64,000 nt of DNA from Frankia sp. AgB1.9 (GTDB lineage: Bacteria; Actinomycetota; Actinomycetes; Frankiales; Frankiaceae): the NCBI RefSeq assembly GCF_016786355.1, contig NZ_JADWYX010000034.1:24574-88573 (forward strand), in the 5' to 3' direction. Below, piece after piece: positions 1 to 7,527 of this stretch. Position 1 is the stretch's first letter; each line of letters opens with the position of its first letter. Both the position numbers and the translations under genes were made by a program. The notes beneath the pieces were generated by a model, which made no database searches, had not been told where the DNA came from, and saw only the letters and a list, made by a program, of their open reading frames with translations.

Positions 1-13
1 GGGACGACGGCAG

Positions 14-925
14 GTGGCCACGGTTGTCGCCCTGGCCACGAGCAGCCTCGCGGTGTCGACCGCGGGCTTCGCCGCGACGACCTCGACCGCCGGCGCCGGG
101 AGCGACAGCAGCCCGGCCGACGCCGGCACGGTCACCCAGGCGTCGACCTTCGCAGGTGCCGCAACCCCGGTCTCGACGCACCCGGCCGCCTCGCTCGCCG
201 AGGCGCTCGCCAACCCGACGCCCGACTTCACCAGCACCACGATCGAGGCCGCCAAGTCCACCATCAGCCCGAACGCCGAGGCGCGGTTCACCATTACCGT
301 CCGCGACGCGTTGTCGGGCAGGCCGGTCGTGGATGAGGACGTGAACGTCGTCGTCGTGACTGGAACGCGCTGGACGACGAGCGCGACGCTGCGGACCGAC
401 GAGCATGGGGCCGCGCAGATCGGCGCACGGCTGCTCTCGACGACCACGGTGACCGCCGTCTTCGACGGCTCGGTCGCGCTGCGCCCCTCGGTGGCGAACG
501 CCACCACCGTCACCGTGACCAGCTCCACCATCGCGGGAAGCGCAAGCGGCAATGTGTCGGCGATCCCGGGGAGCACCATCGGGGCCAGAGCGGTCTATCT
601 GGCGTCGTTGCAGAAGGGCAAGCCGTACGTCTGGGGTGCCACCGGTCCGTACGCGTTCGATTGTTCCGGCTTCTCGCAGTACATCTTCAAACAGCTCGGC
701 CGCTACCTGCCCCGGACCGCCCAGCAGCAGTTCAACGCGACCTTGCGGGTGCCCCAGTCCGCCAAGCAGCCGGGTGACCTGATCTTCTTCGGGACGCCGA
801 ACAACATTTATCACATGGGTATCTACGCCGGTAACGGCTACATGTGGGCGGCCCCCCAGACCGGCGACGTGGTCAAGCTGGAGCCGATCTACACCAGCCG
901 GTACTACGTCGGCCGAGTGCTCTAG
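14..925 (+). CDS. Secreted NlpC/P60 (C40) peptidoglycan hydrolase
   Basis: Predicted extracellular peptidase that cleaves peptide stems of peptidoglycan. The 303-residue frame starts at a GTG 14 bases from the window edge, so the true start may lie upstream. Residues 1-40 are Ala/Thr-rich and signal-peptide-like. Residues about 75-170 look like a beta-rich Ig-like segment with many Thr/Val. The NlpC/P60 domain fills residues about 190-303, with the catalytic cysteine at 217 in DCSGF, the histidine at 267 in YHMGIYAG, and the usual GDLIFF strand between them. The gene stands alone, and the next gene starts 87 bases downstream. The family call is firm; the role (division, spore or wall turnover) cannot be told from sequence. 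Confidence 0.88.
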   Translation: MATVVALATSSLAVSTAGFAATTSTAGAGSDSSPADAGTVTQASTFAGAATPVSTHPAASLAEALANPTPDFTSTTIEAAKSTISPNAEARFTITVRDALSGRPVVDEDVNVVVVTGTRWTTSATLRTDEHGAAQIGARLLSTTTVTAVFDGSVALRPSVANATTVTVTSSTIAGSASGNVSAIPGSTIGARAVYLASLQKGKPYVWGATGPYAFDCSGFSQYIFKQLGRYLPRTAQQQFNATLRVPQSAKQPGDLIFFGTPNNIYHMGIYAGNGYMWAAPQTGDVVKLEPIYTSRYYVGRVL

Positions 926-1011
926 ATCCGCATGAGTGACATCCCGGCGTATCTGCAGACGGGACGGGCGCGACGGTCCGCGCGCGACCGCGAATCTGGA
1001 AGGATGACGCC

Positions 1012-1494
1012 GTGACCAGCCCAGCCAGCCGCCGTCGCGGCCTGGCCGCTCCCCATGGCGGGGTCGGCGGTCTGGTGCTGGTCAGTGCGGTCCTGCTCGG
1101 CATCCTGCTGATGCACGGCGGGCTGGGCATCCACACCGGTGCCGGCATGATGATGAAACCGGCATCCGGGGCGCCGGGATCACGTGGCGCCGTGGGCATG
1201 GCTAGGCCAGCAGCGATGCCGGAGCAGGGCATGGCGCGACTGCCAGCCTTCCCGACGGGCCTGCCTGCGGCACTGAGGGCCTTTGCGGGCTGTGACGGTC
1301 ACGTCGGCGAGATGTGCCTGGGCGTACTGCGTTCCCTGGCGCTGCTCGCAGGCCTGACGGTCCTTCTGCTCTCTACCGTCAGGCGGTGCGGCGAAGCGAC
1401 GGGGAGACCTTCTGCGGTCGGCCACAACCCGCCTTCGCACCCGCCGCGAGCGAACGCGCCGTTACTGTCCTCTCTCTGCGTGCTCCGTCTGTAA
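1012..1494 (+). CDS. Small two-helix membrane protein, DUF6153-like
   Basis: A 160-residue protein of unknown function. It has an N-terminal hydrophobic helix (residues about 18-36, containing LLMHGG), a Met-rich linker (MMMKP), a Cys pair in CDGHVGEMCLGVL, and a second helix (about 107-122). This layout, with a MHG motif in the first helix and a CLxVL motif before the second, is what I associate with DUF6153 proteins of actinomycetes, which often sit next to DUF305 genes as here. Start: GTG at 1012 with GGAAGGA 9 bases upstream. Met, His and Cys content would fit metal handling, but that is inference. The family name is from memory and was not searched. Confidence 0.6.
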   Translation: MTSPASRRRGLAAPHGGVGGLVLVSAVLLGILLMHGGLGIHTGAGMMMKPASGAPGSRGAVGMARPAAMPEQGMARLPAFPTGLPAALRAFAGCDGHVGEMCLGVLRSLALLAGLTVLLLSTVRRCGEATGRPSAVGHNPPSHPPRANAPLLSSLCVLRL

Positions 1495-1736
1495 ACCGAC
1501 GCGCACGCCCGCGCCAAAGCCCCCCGACGCGTTGCCCTTACACGGTCCCCGGACCTCCGGGATCCGTTCGGACTCAGCGACGCCTCCCGGCTGACGTGCC
1601 CTCAAACTGGCGCCTCGCACATTCCGCATGACCAGATTCCTGGCGCTCACGCCGGGCGGCTGGCGCCGTATACGCGCGGGCGACGACGCGTCCCGTCCGG
1701 CCAACGGACACCCAGACGACCTCTTGCGAGGAATTC

Positions 1737-2429
1737 ATGAAACGACTCGTTCTCCTGTTCGGCGGCGTGCTGGCCGCCGTCGTGCTCGCCGCCTGCGGCG
1801 GCACCTCGACCGGCAACACCGCCAACGCCGCCACGACCACCATGGGCAGCGGGACCGCCGGCGCGGACCACAACGCCGCCGATGTGACCTTCACGCAGGA
1901 CATGATCGCCCACCACGAGCAGGCCATCGAGATGGCCGACCTCGCTGACACCCGGGCGTCCTCACCGGCTGTGAAGACGCTGGCACACAAGATCCGCGAA
2001 GCCCAGGCCCCGGAGATCACCACGATGACCGGCTGGCTGACCAGCTGGGGCGAACCGACCGCCGCGCCCAGCCACAGCGGCGGCATGAACATGCCCCACA
2101 GCGGTATGCCATCCATGCCCATGACGCCCATGCCCTCGATGCCCATGGCTTCGATGCCCATGGCCACCTCGGCCGCGTCGATCGGTGGCATGTCGATGGG
2201 CGGGATGATGAGCGACGAAGACCTGGCCAAGCTGCGCGACGCCGCGGGCCGTGACTTCGACCGGATGTTCCTCACCATGATGATCCAGCACCATCGGGGC
2301 GCGATCACCATGGCGACCACCGAGCAGCGCGACGGCCGCTACGGCCCGGCCAAGCAGCTGGCCACCTCGATCGCCACCAGCCAGACCGCCGAGATCGCCA
2401 CCATGCAGACGCTCCTCCAGAAGAACTGA
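1737..2429 (+). CDS. DUF305 lipoprotein with Met-rich insert
   Basis: A lipid-anchored extracytoplasmic protein. The signal peptide ends in VVLAAC with Cys20 as lipidation site. The DUF305 fold is made of two four-helix-type halves: residues about 42-105 contain FTQDMIAHHEQAIEMA, and residues about 160-230 contain MIQHHRGAITMA. The paired His-His and Met residues are typical of the family, which has been linked to copper or other metal handling. Between the halves lies a strongly Met/Pro-rich stretch (about residues 115-160) of repeated MPSMPM-like units, resembling copper-binding Met motifs. Start: ATG at 1737 behind GAGGAAT. A clear terminator follows. It lies between the DUF6153-like gene and a BlaI-M56 pair, consistent with a metal-stress island. 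Confidence 0.85.
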   Translation: MKRLVLLFGGVLAAVVLAACGGTSTGNTANAATTTMGSGTAGADHNAADVTFTQDMIAHHEQAIEMADLADTRASSPAVKTLAHKIREAQAPEITTMTGWLTSWGEPTAAPSHSGGMNMPHSGMPSMPMTPMPSMPMASMPMATSAASIGGMSMGGMMSDEDLAKLRDAAGRDFDRMFLTMMIQHHRGAITMATTEQRDGRYGPAKQLATSIATSQTAEIATMQTLLQKN

Positions 2430-2435
2430 CCGCGT

Positions 2436-2482
2436 CGCCCAGGCGGTGGGCCTTCTCGGCAGAGCGGCCCGCCGCCTGGGCG
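2436..2482 (+). terminator. Rho-independent-like terminator after the DUF305 gene
   Basis: An 11-bp perfect stem (2436-2446 against 2472-2482, CGCCCAGGCGG and its complement) encloses a second inner stem, GGGCC/GGCCC. It begins 7 bases after the DUF305 stop and is followed by a short T-containing stretch. It separates the DUF305 unit from the BlaI-M56 unit. Confidence 0.7.
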
Positions 2483-2504
2483 CATCTTTCCTCGCAGATC
2501 GACC

Positions 2505-2521
2505 TACTATGGAAAATAGTA
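2505..2521. promoter_or_regulatory. Putative BlaI operator upstream of the first BlaI gene
   Basis: Inverted repeat TACTAT (2505-2510), 5-base spacer, ATAGTA (2516-2521), 85 bases before the first BlaI start. Related repeats stand in front of the second BlaI gene and the ABC operon, which makes a BlaI-type binding site likely. The half-site spacing here is two bases shorter than at the other two sites. Confidence 0.65.
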
Positions 2522-2605
2522 AAAACGGTCGGTAGTGAGCGCGGACCTGGCGGCCTCGGGCCGGGGATTTCGTCAGGTGCACCCGGGCGGTGGCATGGAG
2601 GTGGG

Positions 2606-2977
2606 ATGGAGCTGCTCGGCGATCTGGAGGCCGAGGTGATGGACCGGATGTGGGCACGGATCGAGCCCGCCACCGTGCGCGACATCCTCGGGGAACTGCA
2701 GCCGGTCCGCCCACTCGCGTACACCACCGTCATGACCGTGATGGACCGGCTCTTTCAGAAGGGCTGGCTGACCCGCGAACGCGCCGGCCGGGGGTACGCC
2801 TACACCACGACCCTCTCGCGCAGCGAATACACGGCCCGGCAGCTGAGCGAGGTGCTCTCCACCACCGACAACCGCGGTATGGCGCTCCTGCACTTCGTCC
2901 GGGCGATGGACACCGCCGAGGCCGAAGCGCTCAGCGACGCACTGCGCTGGCGAGCGCAGGAAAAGGGCACCCGCTGA
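2606..2977 (+). CDS. BlaI/MecI/CopY-family repressor (first copy)
   Basis: A 123-residue winged-helix repressor. Residues 1-70 carry the DNA-binding domain, with the family-typical LAYTTVMTVMDRLFQKGWL recognition helix and wing. The C-terminal half (about 75-123) is the helical dimerisation region. These repressors normally block their own operon until a partner M56 membrane protease cleaves them. The M56 gene starts 1 base after the stop, so the pair is surely co-transcribed. Start: ATG at 2606, preceded by GGAGGTGGG. A TACTAT/ATAGTA inverted repeat lies 85 bases upstream and suggests autoregulation. Confidence 0.9.
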   Translation: MELLGDLEAEVMDRMWARIEPATVRDILGELQPVRPLAYTTVMTVMDRLFQKGWLTRERAGRGYAYTTTLSRSEYTARQLSEVLSTTDNRGMALLHFVRAMDTAEAEALSDALRWRAQEKGTR

Positions 2978-2978
2978 C

Positions 2979-4034
2979 GTGGTGACCCCCCTGCTCCTGG
3001 GCTACCTGCTCACCATGCTGTTCCTCACGCCGCGGCTACTGCGGGGCGCCTCCTGGACGCGCCGGGCACCCCGGCTCGGCATCGGCCTGTGGCTCGCAGC
3101 CTGCCTGTCCACCATCGCGGCTTTCTGCCTCGCCGGCGTCGTGCTGGTCCTACCGGTGACGACCGTCGGCCACGCGATCATCTCGCTGGTCCTGACGTGC
3201 GCGATCTCCCTGCACCATGTGTCCCGAACCGCGGCCTCGCTGGCGATGGACGCGGCCGGAGCCAGCGCGCTGGCGGCCGTCGCCGCCCGCCTGCTGTACG
3301 CGACAGCCACCGTCGCGCTACCCAGACGGCGGCTGCGCCGACAACACGCCACCACGCTGCGCCTGCTCGGCCGCCACCATCCCAGCCACGACGGTGTCCT
3401 CGTCGTTGCGCACCCTGTCCCAGCGGTCTACTGCCTACCCGCCCGAGGCCGGCTCGTCGTCGTCTCCGAAGGCGCCCTGTCGCTGCTCGACCCACCGCTG
3501 CTCGACGCTGTCATCGCCCACGAGCACGCCCACCTGCGCGGACACCACTACCTCATCACCACCGTCAGCGCAGTTCTCGCCCGAGCCTTCCCGAGACTGC
3601 CACTGTTCACCGCGGCAGAAGACGAGATCCACCGCCTGGTCGAGATGGCCGCCGACGACAGTGCCGCCCGCCGCTCCACGCCGGACACTGTCGCCCGCGC
3701 ACTACTCGACCTGGTCGCCGGCCAGCCACCCGCGCCCCTGCTCGCGATGGCCGGCGTCGGCACGGCCGAACGAGTGCGCCGCCTGCTCACTCCGCACCCA
3801 CCGCTCGGCCCCGCCGGCCGTTACCTCGCCGCCGCCGGCGCCATCACCCTCCTGTTCCTACCCATCGCTCTACCGACCGTCCCCGCATTCGTCGACCACA
3901 CCGCCCACTGCCCGACATCGCTCGCCGCCGCCCACGCTGGCATCGCAATGGGCCGCGCCGGCTCCGACCTCGCCCTGGAGACAGCTGACGCGGTCATCGT
4001 CCGCGACGAACTCACCGCGATCCCCGCCGCCTAG
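2979..4034 (+). CDS. M56 (BlaR1-like) membrane metalloprotease with a foreign C-terminal tail
   Basis: A 351-residue integral membrane protease, partner of the adjacent BlaI repressor. Hydrophobic helices lie at about 1-20, 30-55, 60-80 and 285-305. The zinc motif HEHAH is at 181-185, followed by LRGHHYL. Residues about 315-351 do not belong to M56. They read LAAAHAGIAMGRAGSD, then LETADAV and RDELTAIP, which is the conserved segment of heavy-metal P1B ATPases after the GDGxNDAP motif. The gene therefore runs into the 3' part of a broken ATPase gene and stops by frameshift. Without the tail, the protein (about 313 residues) has normal M56 length. Start: GTG at 2979, one base after the BlaI stop. 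Confidence 0.88.
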   Translation: MVTPLLLGYLLTMLFLTPRLLRGASWTRRAPRLGIGLWLAACLSTIAAFCLAGVVLVLPVTTVGHAIISLVLTCAISLHHVSRTAASLAMDAAGASALAAVAARLLYATATVALPRRRLRRQHATTLRLLGRHHPSHDGVLVVAHPVPAVYCLPARGRLVVVSEGALSLLDPPLLDAVIAHEHAHLRGHHYLITTVSAVLARAFPRLPLFTAAEDEIHRLVEMAADDSAARRSTPDTVARALLDLVAGQPPAPLLAMAGVGTAERVRRLLTPHPPLGPAGRYLAAAGAITLLFLPIALPTVPAFVDHTAHCPTSLAAAHAGIAMGRAGSDLALETADAVIVRDELTAIPAA

Positions 4035-4258
4035 TCGCACAGAACCTGCTGATCGCCGCCCTGTTCATCACCGGACTCGTCATCTGGGACCTGACCGGCA
4101 CCTTGCCGCTGCCGGTGGGCGTCGCCGGACACGAAGGCTCCACCGTCATCGTCGGCCTCAACGGGCTACGCCTGCTGGCGGACTCCGCCTGGCGGCCCGC
4201 CCTACCGAGAACGGCCGGTGAGCCCGCCGAGCGAGGTTCAGCTCGCCATCCCGCGTAA
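3921..4258 (+). pseudogene. 3' remnant of a heavy-metal P-type ATPase gene
   Basis: Two pieces of a P1B-type ATPase in different frames. Piece one (3921-about 4025) is read in frame with the M56 gene and encodes the hinge segment GIAMGRAGSD...DELTAIP. Piece two (from about 4026 to the TAA at 4256-4258) encodes RRLVAQNLLIAALF, a transmembrane helix, then GTLPLPVGVAGHEGSTV and LNGLRLL, which is the usual C-terminal end of actinobacterial metal ATPases. About ten residues expected between the two pieces are missing, with a frame change. The catalytic DKTGT and nucleotide-binding parts are absent from the window. It is the scar of a large deletion that joined the M56 gene to the ATPase gene. Confidence 0.8.
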
Positions 4259-4357
4259 GCGGGAGGCACGTCCGACCCGCAGAGGGGCTGACTGGCACGC
4301 CGATCACGCCCCTGGATGGTGGGCCGTGCCGCAACCGGTCAGCGCCTCAGTTGGCCG

Positions 4358-4669
4358 TCAGTGTTTGACAAGCTGGTCGGCTGTCTCGCGGAGGGTGGCG
4401 AGGCGGTCGCGGTACTCCTTCTCGTCGATCTCACCCCGGGCGAAGCGATCGGCGAGTACCTGCTCGGGCGACGGGCGGACAGGCCCATCGGTGGCTGAAG
4501 GCGCGGCGGGTGGCCGCATCTCGGAACGACCCCGATCGCCGGCGTTGGTCAGCGCACGTACCACCAGTACCGCCCCGACGATGAGCACGGCCCAGAACAC
4601 CAACATGCCCAAAGACATGGCGAGCCAGCCCCAGCCCCCCATGCCATGGCCATAGTGCCAGTACATCAT
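4358..4669 (-). CDS. Small membrane protein with C-terminal SHOCT domain
   Basis: A 103-residue protein. The N-terminus is rich in His, Trp and Gly (MMYWHYGHGMGGWGW) and leads into one transmembrane helix (about 15-40). A charged linker follows, then a SHOCT motif near the C-terminus (PEQVLADRFARGEIDEKEYR). SHOCT segments are short C-terminal oligomerisation modules. Start: ATG at 4669 (tandem ATG) with GGGAGG just upstream; the frame stays open further upstream, but that extension is low complexity and unlikely to be used. Such proteins commonly accompany copper-resistance genes, which fits the DUF305/ATPase surroundings; function otherwise unknown. Confidence 0.75.
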   Translation of the reverse strand: MMYWHYGHGMGGWGWLAMSLGMLVFWAVLIVGAVLVVRALTNAGDRGRSEMRPPAAPSATDGPVRPSPEQVLADRFARGEIDEKEYRDRLATLRETADQLVKH

Positions 4670-4983
4670 CACGGTCACCTCCCGAGGCGAGCGGACGGAC
4701 GGCCGAATTGGGGCCCGTTCCGCACTCCCTCCTTTCAGGATGCGGCGACTCGCGCTGGAGCGCAGGTGCTGGACGGGCCGAGGCCACCGGGTCAACCCGC
4801 TCGCTGCCGCCTGCCCATCGGGACAGATAGACCCTGGAGGGTCACCTGCGGCTTCCAGCCCAGCCACTCCCGACGACGACTAGAGGAGCATTCCATGCGC
4901 GTGGGCGACCATGCATGCCTCCCACGCTGATGTTGCAGTACGCGGGCTGGCTGGCCGGAAGGATGGGCGGTATCGGACGCGCG
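4670..4983. other. Gene-less stretch between SHOCT and second M56 genes
   Basis: No credible gene here. It should contain the promoter of the leftward SHOCT gene and the 3' flank of the leftward M56 gene. A good ribosome-binding-like AGAGGAGC precedes an ATG at 4895, but that frame closes after 11 codons. Confidence 0.5.
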
Positions 4984-5907
4984 TCAGCGCTGGCGGGCGT
5001 ATTCGGTGCGGGCGTGTTCGAAGCGGCGTTCGGTGCGGTGTTCGGTGTCGATGGCGGCGAGGACCGTTACCACGATCAGGGCGGTGACCCCCGCGGCGAG
5101 GATGCGGCGAGGCGGCGGCGCTGGCTGGAGAAGTGCGCGAGTGCGGTGGCCGACTTCGGTGTCGACGGCGGCGAGGACGCCGTGGCCGCGGGCGGCGGCG
5201 GCGCGGGCGAGGCCAGCGCGGGCGAGGGCGCGGGCGGCGACGGTTCGGTCGCCGGTGCCGGTGGCGGCGTCTTCGTCGGCCCAGCGTTCGGCGGCGAGGC
5301 GCACGGCGCGGGCTGGTCCACGCAGCAGAGGGTTCGCCGTGGCGGCGAGGTCGGCGAGCTGGGTGAAAAGGTGGTGGCGGTGGCGCAGGTGCGAGTCCTC
5401 GTGGGCGAGCAGGACGCGTCGCTCGTCGGCGGGTAGGGCGCGCAGCATGGCGGTCGAGACGACGATGCGCCCGGTGAGGCCGGGCAGCGTGTAGGCGTCG
5501 GGGTGCTCGTCGTCGATGACGATGAGGCCAGTGGGAGCCGGTCCGAGCCGCCGGCAGGCCCGCTCGGCGCCGGCGAGGTCACGCCCGATGCCGACCGCCT
5601 GCCAGAGCGCCGCGGCCAGCAGGAAGACCATCGCCGCCGCGGGCAGGAGGCCGGCGCTCGCCGGTAGCGGGTCGCCGCCACGGACGACGCCGGCCGACCA
5701 GTGCCCCACGGCGACGAACGCGGGCAGCCGTGCCAGCAGCACGAACCCGGCGACGGCGAGCACGAAGCCCATCGCCAGCGCGGTGGTCAGGCAGGCGATG
5801 GTCAGCAGCCAGGCTGCGCTCGCGGGGGGCAGCCGCCGGCCGGCCCGCGGCCCGAATCCCGCGAGCAGCACGCTGGAGACGAACGGCACGAGCGCGACGA
5901 GGGTCAT
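4984..5907 (-). CDS. M56 (BlaR1-like) membrane metalloprotease (second copy)
   Basis: A 307-residue polytopic protease, partner of the second BlaI repressor. Hydrophobic helices lie at about 1-20, 30-60, 65-75, 85-105 and 270-287. The zinc motif HEDSH is at 169-173, followed by LRHRHH. The segment AERWADEDAA matches the third-ligand region of the family. The ATG start overlaps the BlaI stop by four bases, so the two are translationally coupled. Unlike the first M56 gene, it has a normal C-terminus (rich in Arg/Glu, ending near TEYARQR). The protease probably senses an external stress and inactivates BlaI; the inducing signal is not visible. Confidence 0.88.
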   Translation of the reverse strand: MTLVALVPFVSSVLLAGFGPRAGRRLPPASAAWLLTIACLTTALAMGFVLAVAGFVLLARLPAFVAVGHWSAGVVRGGDPLPASAGLLPAAAMVFLLAAALWQAVGIGRDLAGAERACRRLGPAPTGLIVIDDEHPDAYTLPGLTGRIVVSTAMLRALPADERRVLLAHEDSHLRHRHHLFTQLADLAATANPLLRGPARAVRLAAERWADEDAATGTGDRTVAARALARAGLARAAAARGHGVLAAVDTEVGHRTRALLQPAPPPRRILAAGVTALIVVTVLAAIDTEHRTERRFEHARTEYARQR

Positions 5908-6389
5908 GGCGAGGTCTCCGCGGACTCGGAACCGAGGACGGTAGTTCCGGCGGTGGGGGTGCCGACGCTGTCGGCGTCGTTGCTCGTGACGTGGTCGTTC
6001 GGGCCGGCTTGGGCGCGCAGCAGCTCGGCGAGCAGACGTTCATCGTCGGGGCCGAGGTCAGCGACGAACCGGGCGAGCGCTTCGGCGCGGTTGGTGCCGC
6101 GGTCCAGGACGCGCGCCATCTGGCGGGCGGTGAGCGTCGCGTCGAGCGTGTCCGGCGCGACCGCGAGCGCGTAGGTGAACGAACGGCCGGCGGGCGTCCG
6201 GACGAGCGCTCCTTTCTCCTGCAGCCGGGCGAGCGTGGTCATCACCGTGGTGTAGGCCAAGGGCCGGCCGAGCGCCGCCAGCGCCTCGGCCGGGGTCAAC
6301 GGCCGGCCAGCCGCCGCGAGCGCGGCGAACAGCTCCCGCTCCAGCGCTCCCGACCCGCGGTGAGCTTGCCCCGACACTCTCGACGCCAC
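5904..6389 (-). CDS. BlaI/MecI-family repressor (second copy)
   Basis: A 161-residue winged-helix repressor. The recognition region reads RPLAYTTVMTTLARLQEKG, almost the same as in the first copy (LAYTTVMTVMDRLFQKG), so both may bind similar sites. Residues about 20-85 form the DNA-binding domain and 95-140 the dimerisation helices. The last 25 residues are a Ser/Thr-rich tail not usual for the family. It overlaps the M56 gene by ATGA. Start: GTG at 6389, just inside an inverted repeat (6393-6413) expected to be its own operator. A second repeat at 6499-6519 precedes the divergent ABC operon, so this repressor probably controls both directions. Confidence 0.88.
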   Translation of the reverse strand: MASRVSGQAHRGSGALERELFAALAAAGRPLTPAEALAALGRPLAYTTVMTTLARLQEKGALVRTPAGRSFTYALAVAPDTLDATLTARQMARVLDRGTNRAEALARFVADLGPDDERLLAELLRAQAGPNDHVTSNDADSVGTPTAGTTVLGSESAETSP

Positions 6390-6392
6390 CTC

Positions 6393-6413
6393 CTACTATC
6401 AAGCCGATAGTAG
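6393..6413. promoter_or_regulatory. Putative BlaI operator at the second BlaI gene
   Basis: Inverted repeat with 8-base arms, CTACTATC (6393-6400) and GATAGTAG (6406-6413), and a 5-base spacer. It lies immediately upstream of the leftward BlaI start at 6389, an ideal place for autorepression. The arms match the site at 6499-6519 except for the innermost base. Confidence 0.7.
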
Positions 6414-6498
6414 TACCGCGCCTCCCATACGCCCACGGCTTCACGTACCGCCACGTCCAGCCGGCCGGGCGTCCTTGCGTTCTCACAGGAACCCTCGT

Positions 6499-6519
6499 CT
6501 ACTATTCGCCCAATAGTAG
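6499..6519. promoter_or_regulatory. Putative BlaI operator at the ABC transporter operon
   Basis: Inverted repeat CTACTATT (6499-6506), spacer of 5, AATAGTAG (6512-6519), 24 bases before the ABC ATPase start. Its close match to the BlaI autoregulatory site argues that the transporter operon belongs to the same BlaI-M56 regulon. Confidence 0.7.
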
Positions 6520-6543
6520 ATCGAGGCTGGGGTGGGAGGGCCT

Positions 6544-7527
6544 ATGGCAGCGACGCCGGCGGTGGAGGCGACGGGCCTGGTCAAGCGGTTCGGCGGCCTG
6601 GCGGCTGTGGATCATGTGGACCTGCGGGTCGAGGTCGGGGAGGTCTATGGGCTCCTCGGCCCGAACGGCGCCGGGAAGACGACGTTCCTGCGGATGCTGT
6701 TCGGGTTGATCCGGCCGGATGCCGGCCGGCTGCGGCTGTTCGGCCGCGGCTGGGCGGACGACGGGCCGGCGGCGTTGGAAGGGGTCGCGGGGTTCATCGA
6801 GAGCCCGCGCTTCTACCCGTACCTGTCTGGTCGTCGCAATCTGGAGCTGTTGGCCGGGCTCGACGGCGCCGGCGCGGGTCCTGAGGCGGTCGACCGGGTG
6901 CTCGACGTCGTGGATCTGGCTGGGCGGGCGGGTGACAAGGTCGGTGGCTACTCGTTCGGGATGCGTCAGCGGCTCGGTGTCGGCGCGTCGCTGCTGCGCG
7001 ACCCGCGCCTGCTCGTGCTCGACGAGCCGGCGAACGGGCTGGACCCGGCGGGTATCCGTGACATGCGCGCGCTGGTGAAGCGCCTGGCCGGTAGCGGGCT
7101 GACGGTGCTGCTGAGTAGCCACAACATGGACGAGGTCGAGGAGATCTGCGACAACGTCACGATCATGCGGACCGGTCGGGTCGCGTTCCACGGCTCGATC
7201 GACACGCTGCGCTCCCAGGCGCCAGACCCGGCCCACCGCCTCGTGACCTCCGACGACGAGCGGGCGTTCGCCCTGGCCGCGGCACATCGCGACGTCACCG
7301 TGACCCGCCGGCCGGACGGGGCGCTCGCGCTGCGCGCCCAGCTCGACGGCACCGACGCCTACCTGATCGCCCTCGGACAGGCCGGCGTCGCCGTGCGCGC
7401 GCTCGCGTTGGAGGTGGCACCGCTGGAGTCGCTGTTCTTCATGCTCACCGACCCCGACCACACCGGCCCGGCTGCGCCGCTCCCCGCGGTGCCGGCACCA
7501 GCCCATCCGATCGGAGCGCGCTCATGA
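6544..7527 (+). CDS. ABC transporter ATP-binding protein (bacitracin/drug-export type)
   Basis: A 327-residue ATPase that energises the permease encoded next to it. Walker A GPNGAGKT is at 39-46, the signature YSFGMRQRL begins at about 136, Walker B is LLVLDEP with Asp160, and the H-loop lies in LLSSHNM. The last 100 residues form the regulatory extension typical of DrrA/BcrA-type exporters. Start: ATG at 6544, chosen over GTG at 6532 because GGGAGGG lies 4-10 bases upstream. It overlaps the permease gene by four bases. The BlaI-like operator upstream suggests induction by whatever the M56 sensor detects, perhaps a cell-envelope antibiotic; that is inference. Confidence 0.88.
   Translation: MAATPAVEATGLVKRFGGLAAVDHVDLRVEVGEVYGLLGPNGAGKTTFLRMLFGLIRPDAGRLRLFGRGWADDGPAALEGVAGFIESPRFYPYLSGRRNLELLAGLDGAGAGPEAVDRVLDVVDLAGRAGDKVGGYSFGMRQRLGVGASLLRDPRLLVLDEPANGLDPAGIRDMRALVKRLAGSGLTVLLSSHNMDEVEEICDNVTIMRTGRVAFHGSIDTLRSQAPDPAHRLVTSDDERAFALAAAHRDVTVTRRPDGALALRAQLDGTDAYLIALGQAGVAVRALALEVAPLESLFFMLTDPDHTGPAAPLPAVPAPAHPIGARS

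Noticed and set aside
2606..4034. A beta-lactam resistance (blaI-blaR1-blaZ) locus
   Set aside because: No beta-lactamase gene is present and the M56 proteins lack a penicillin-binding sensor domain; the metal-ATPase remnant and DUF305 neighbour point elsewhere.
4895..4930. Short peptide gene behind a strong AGAGGAGC site
   Set aside because: Only 11 codons with no conservation evidence; chance occurrence in G+C-rich sequence is likely.
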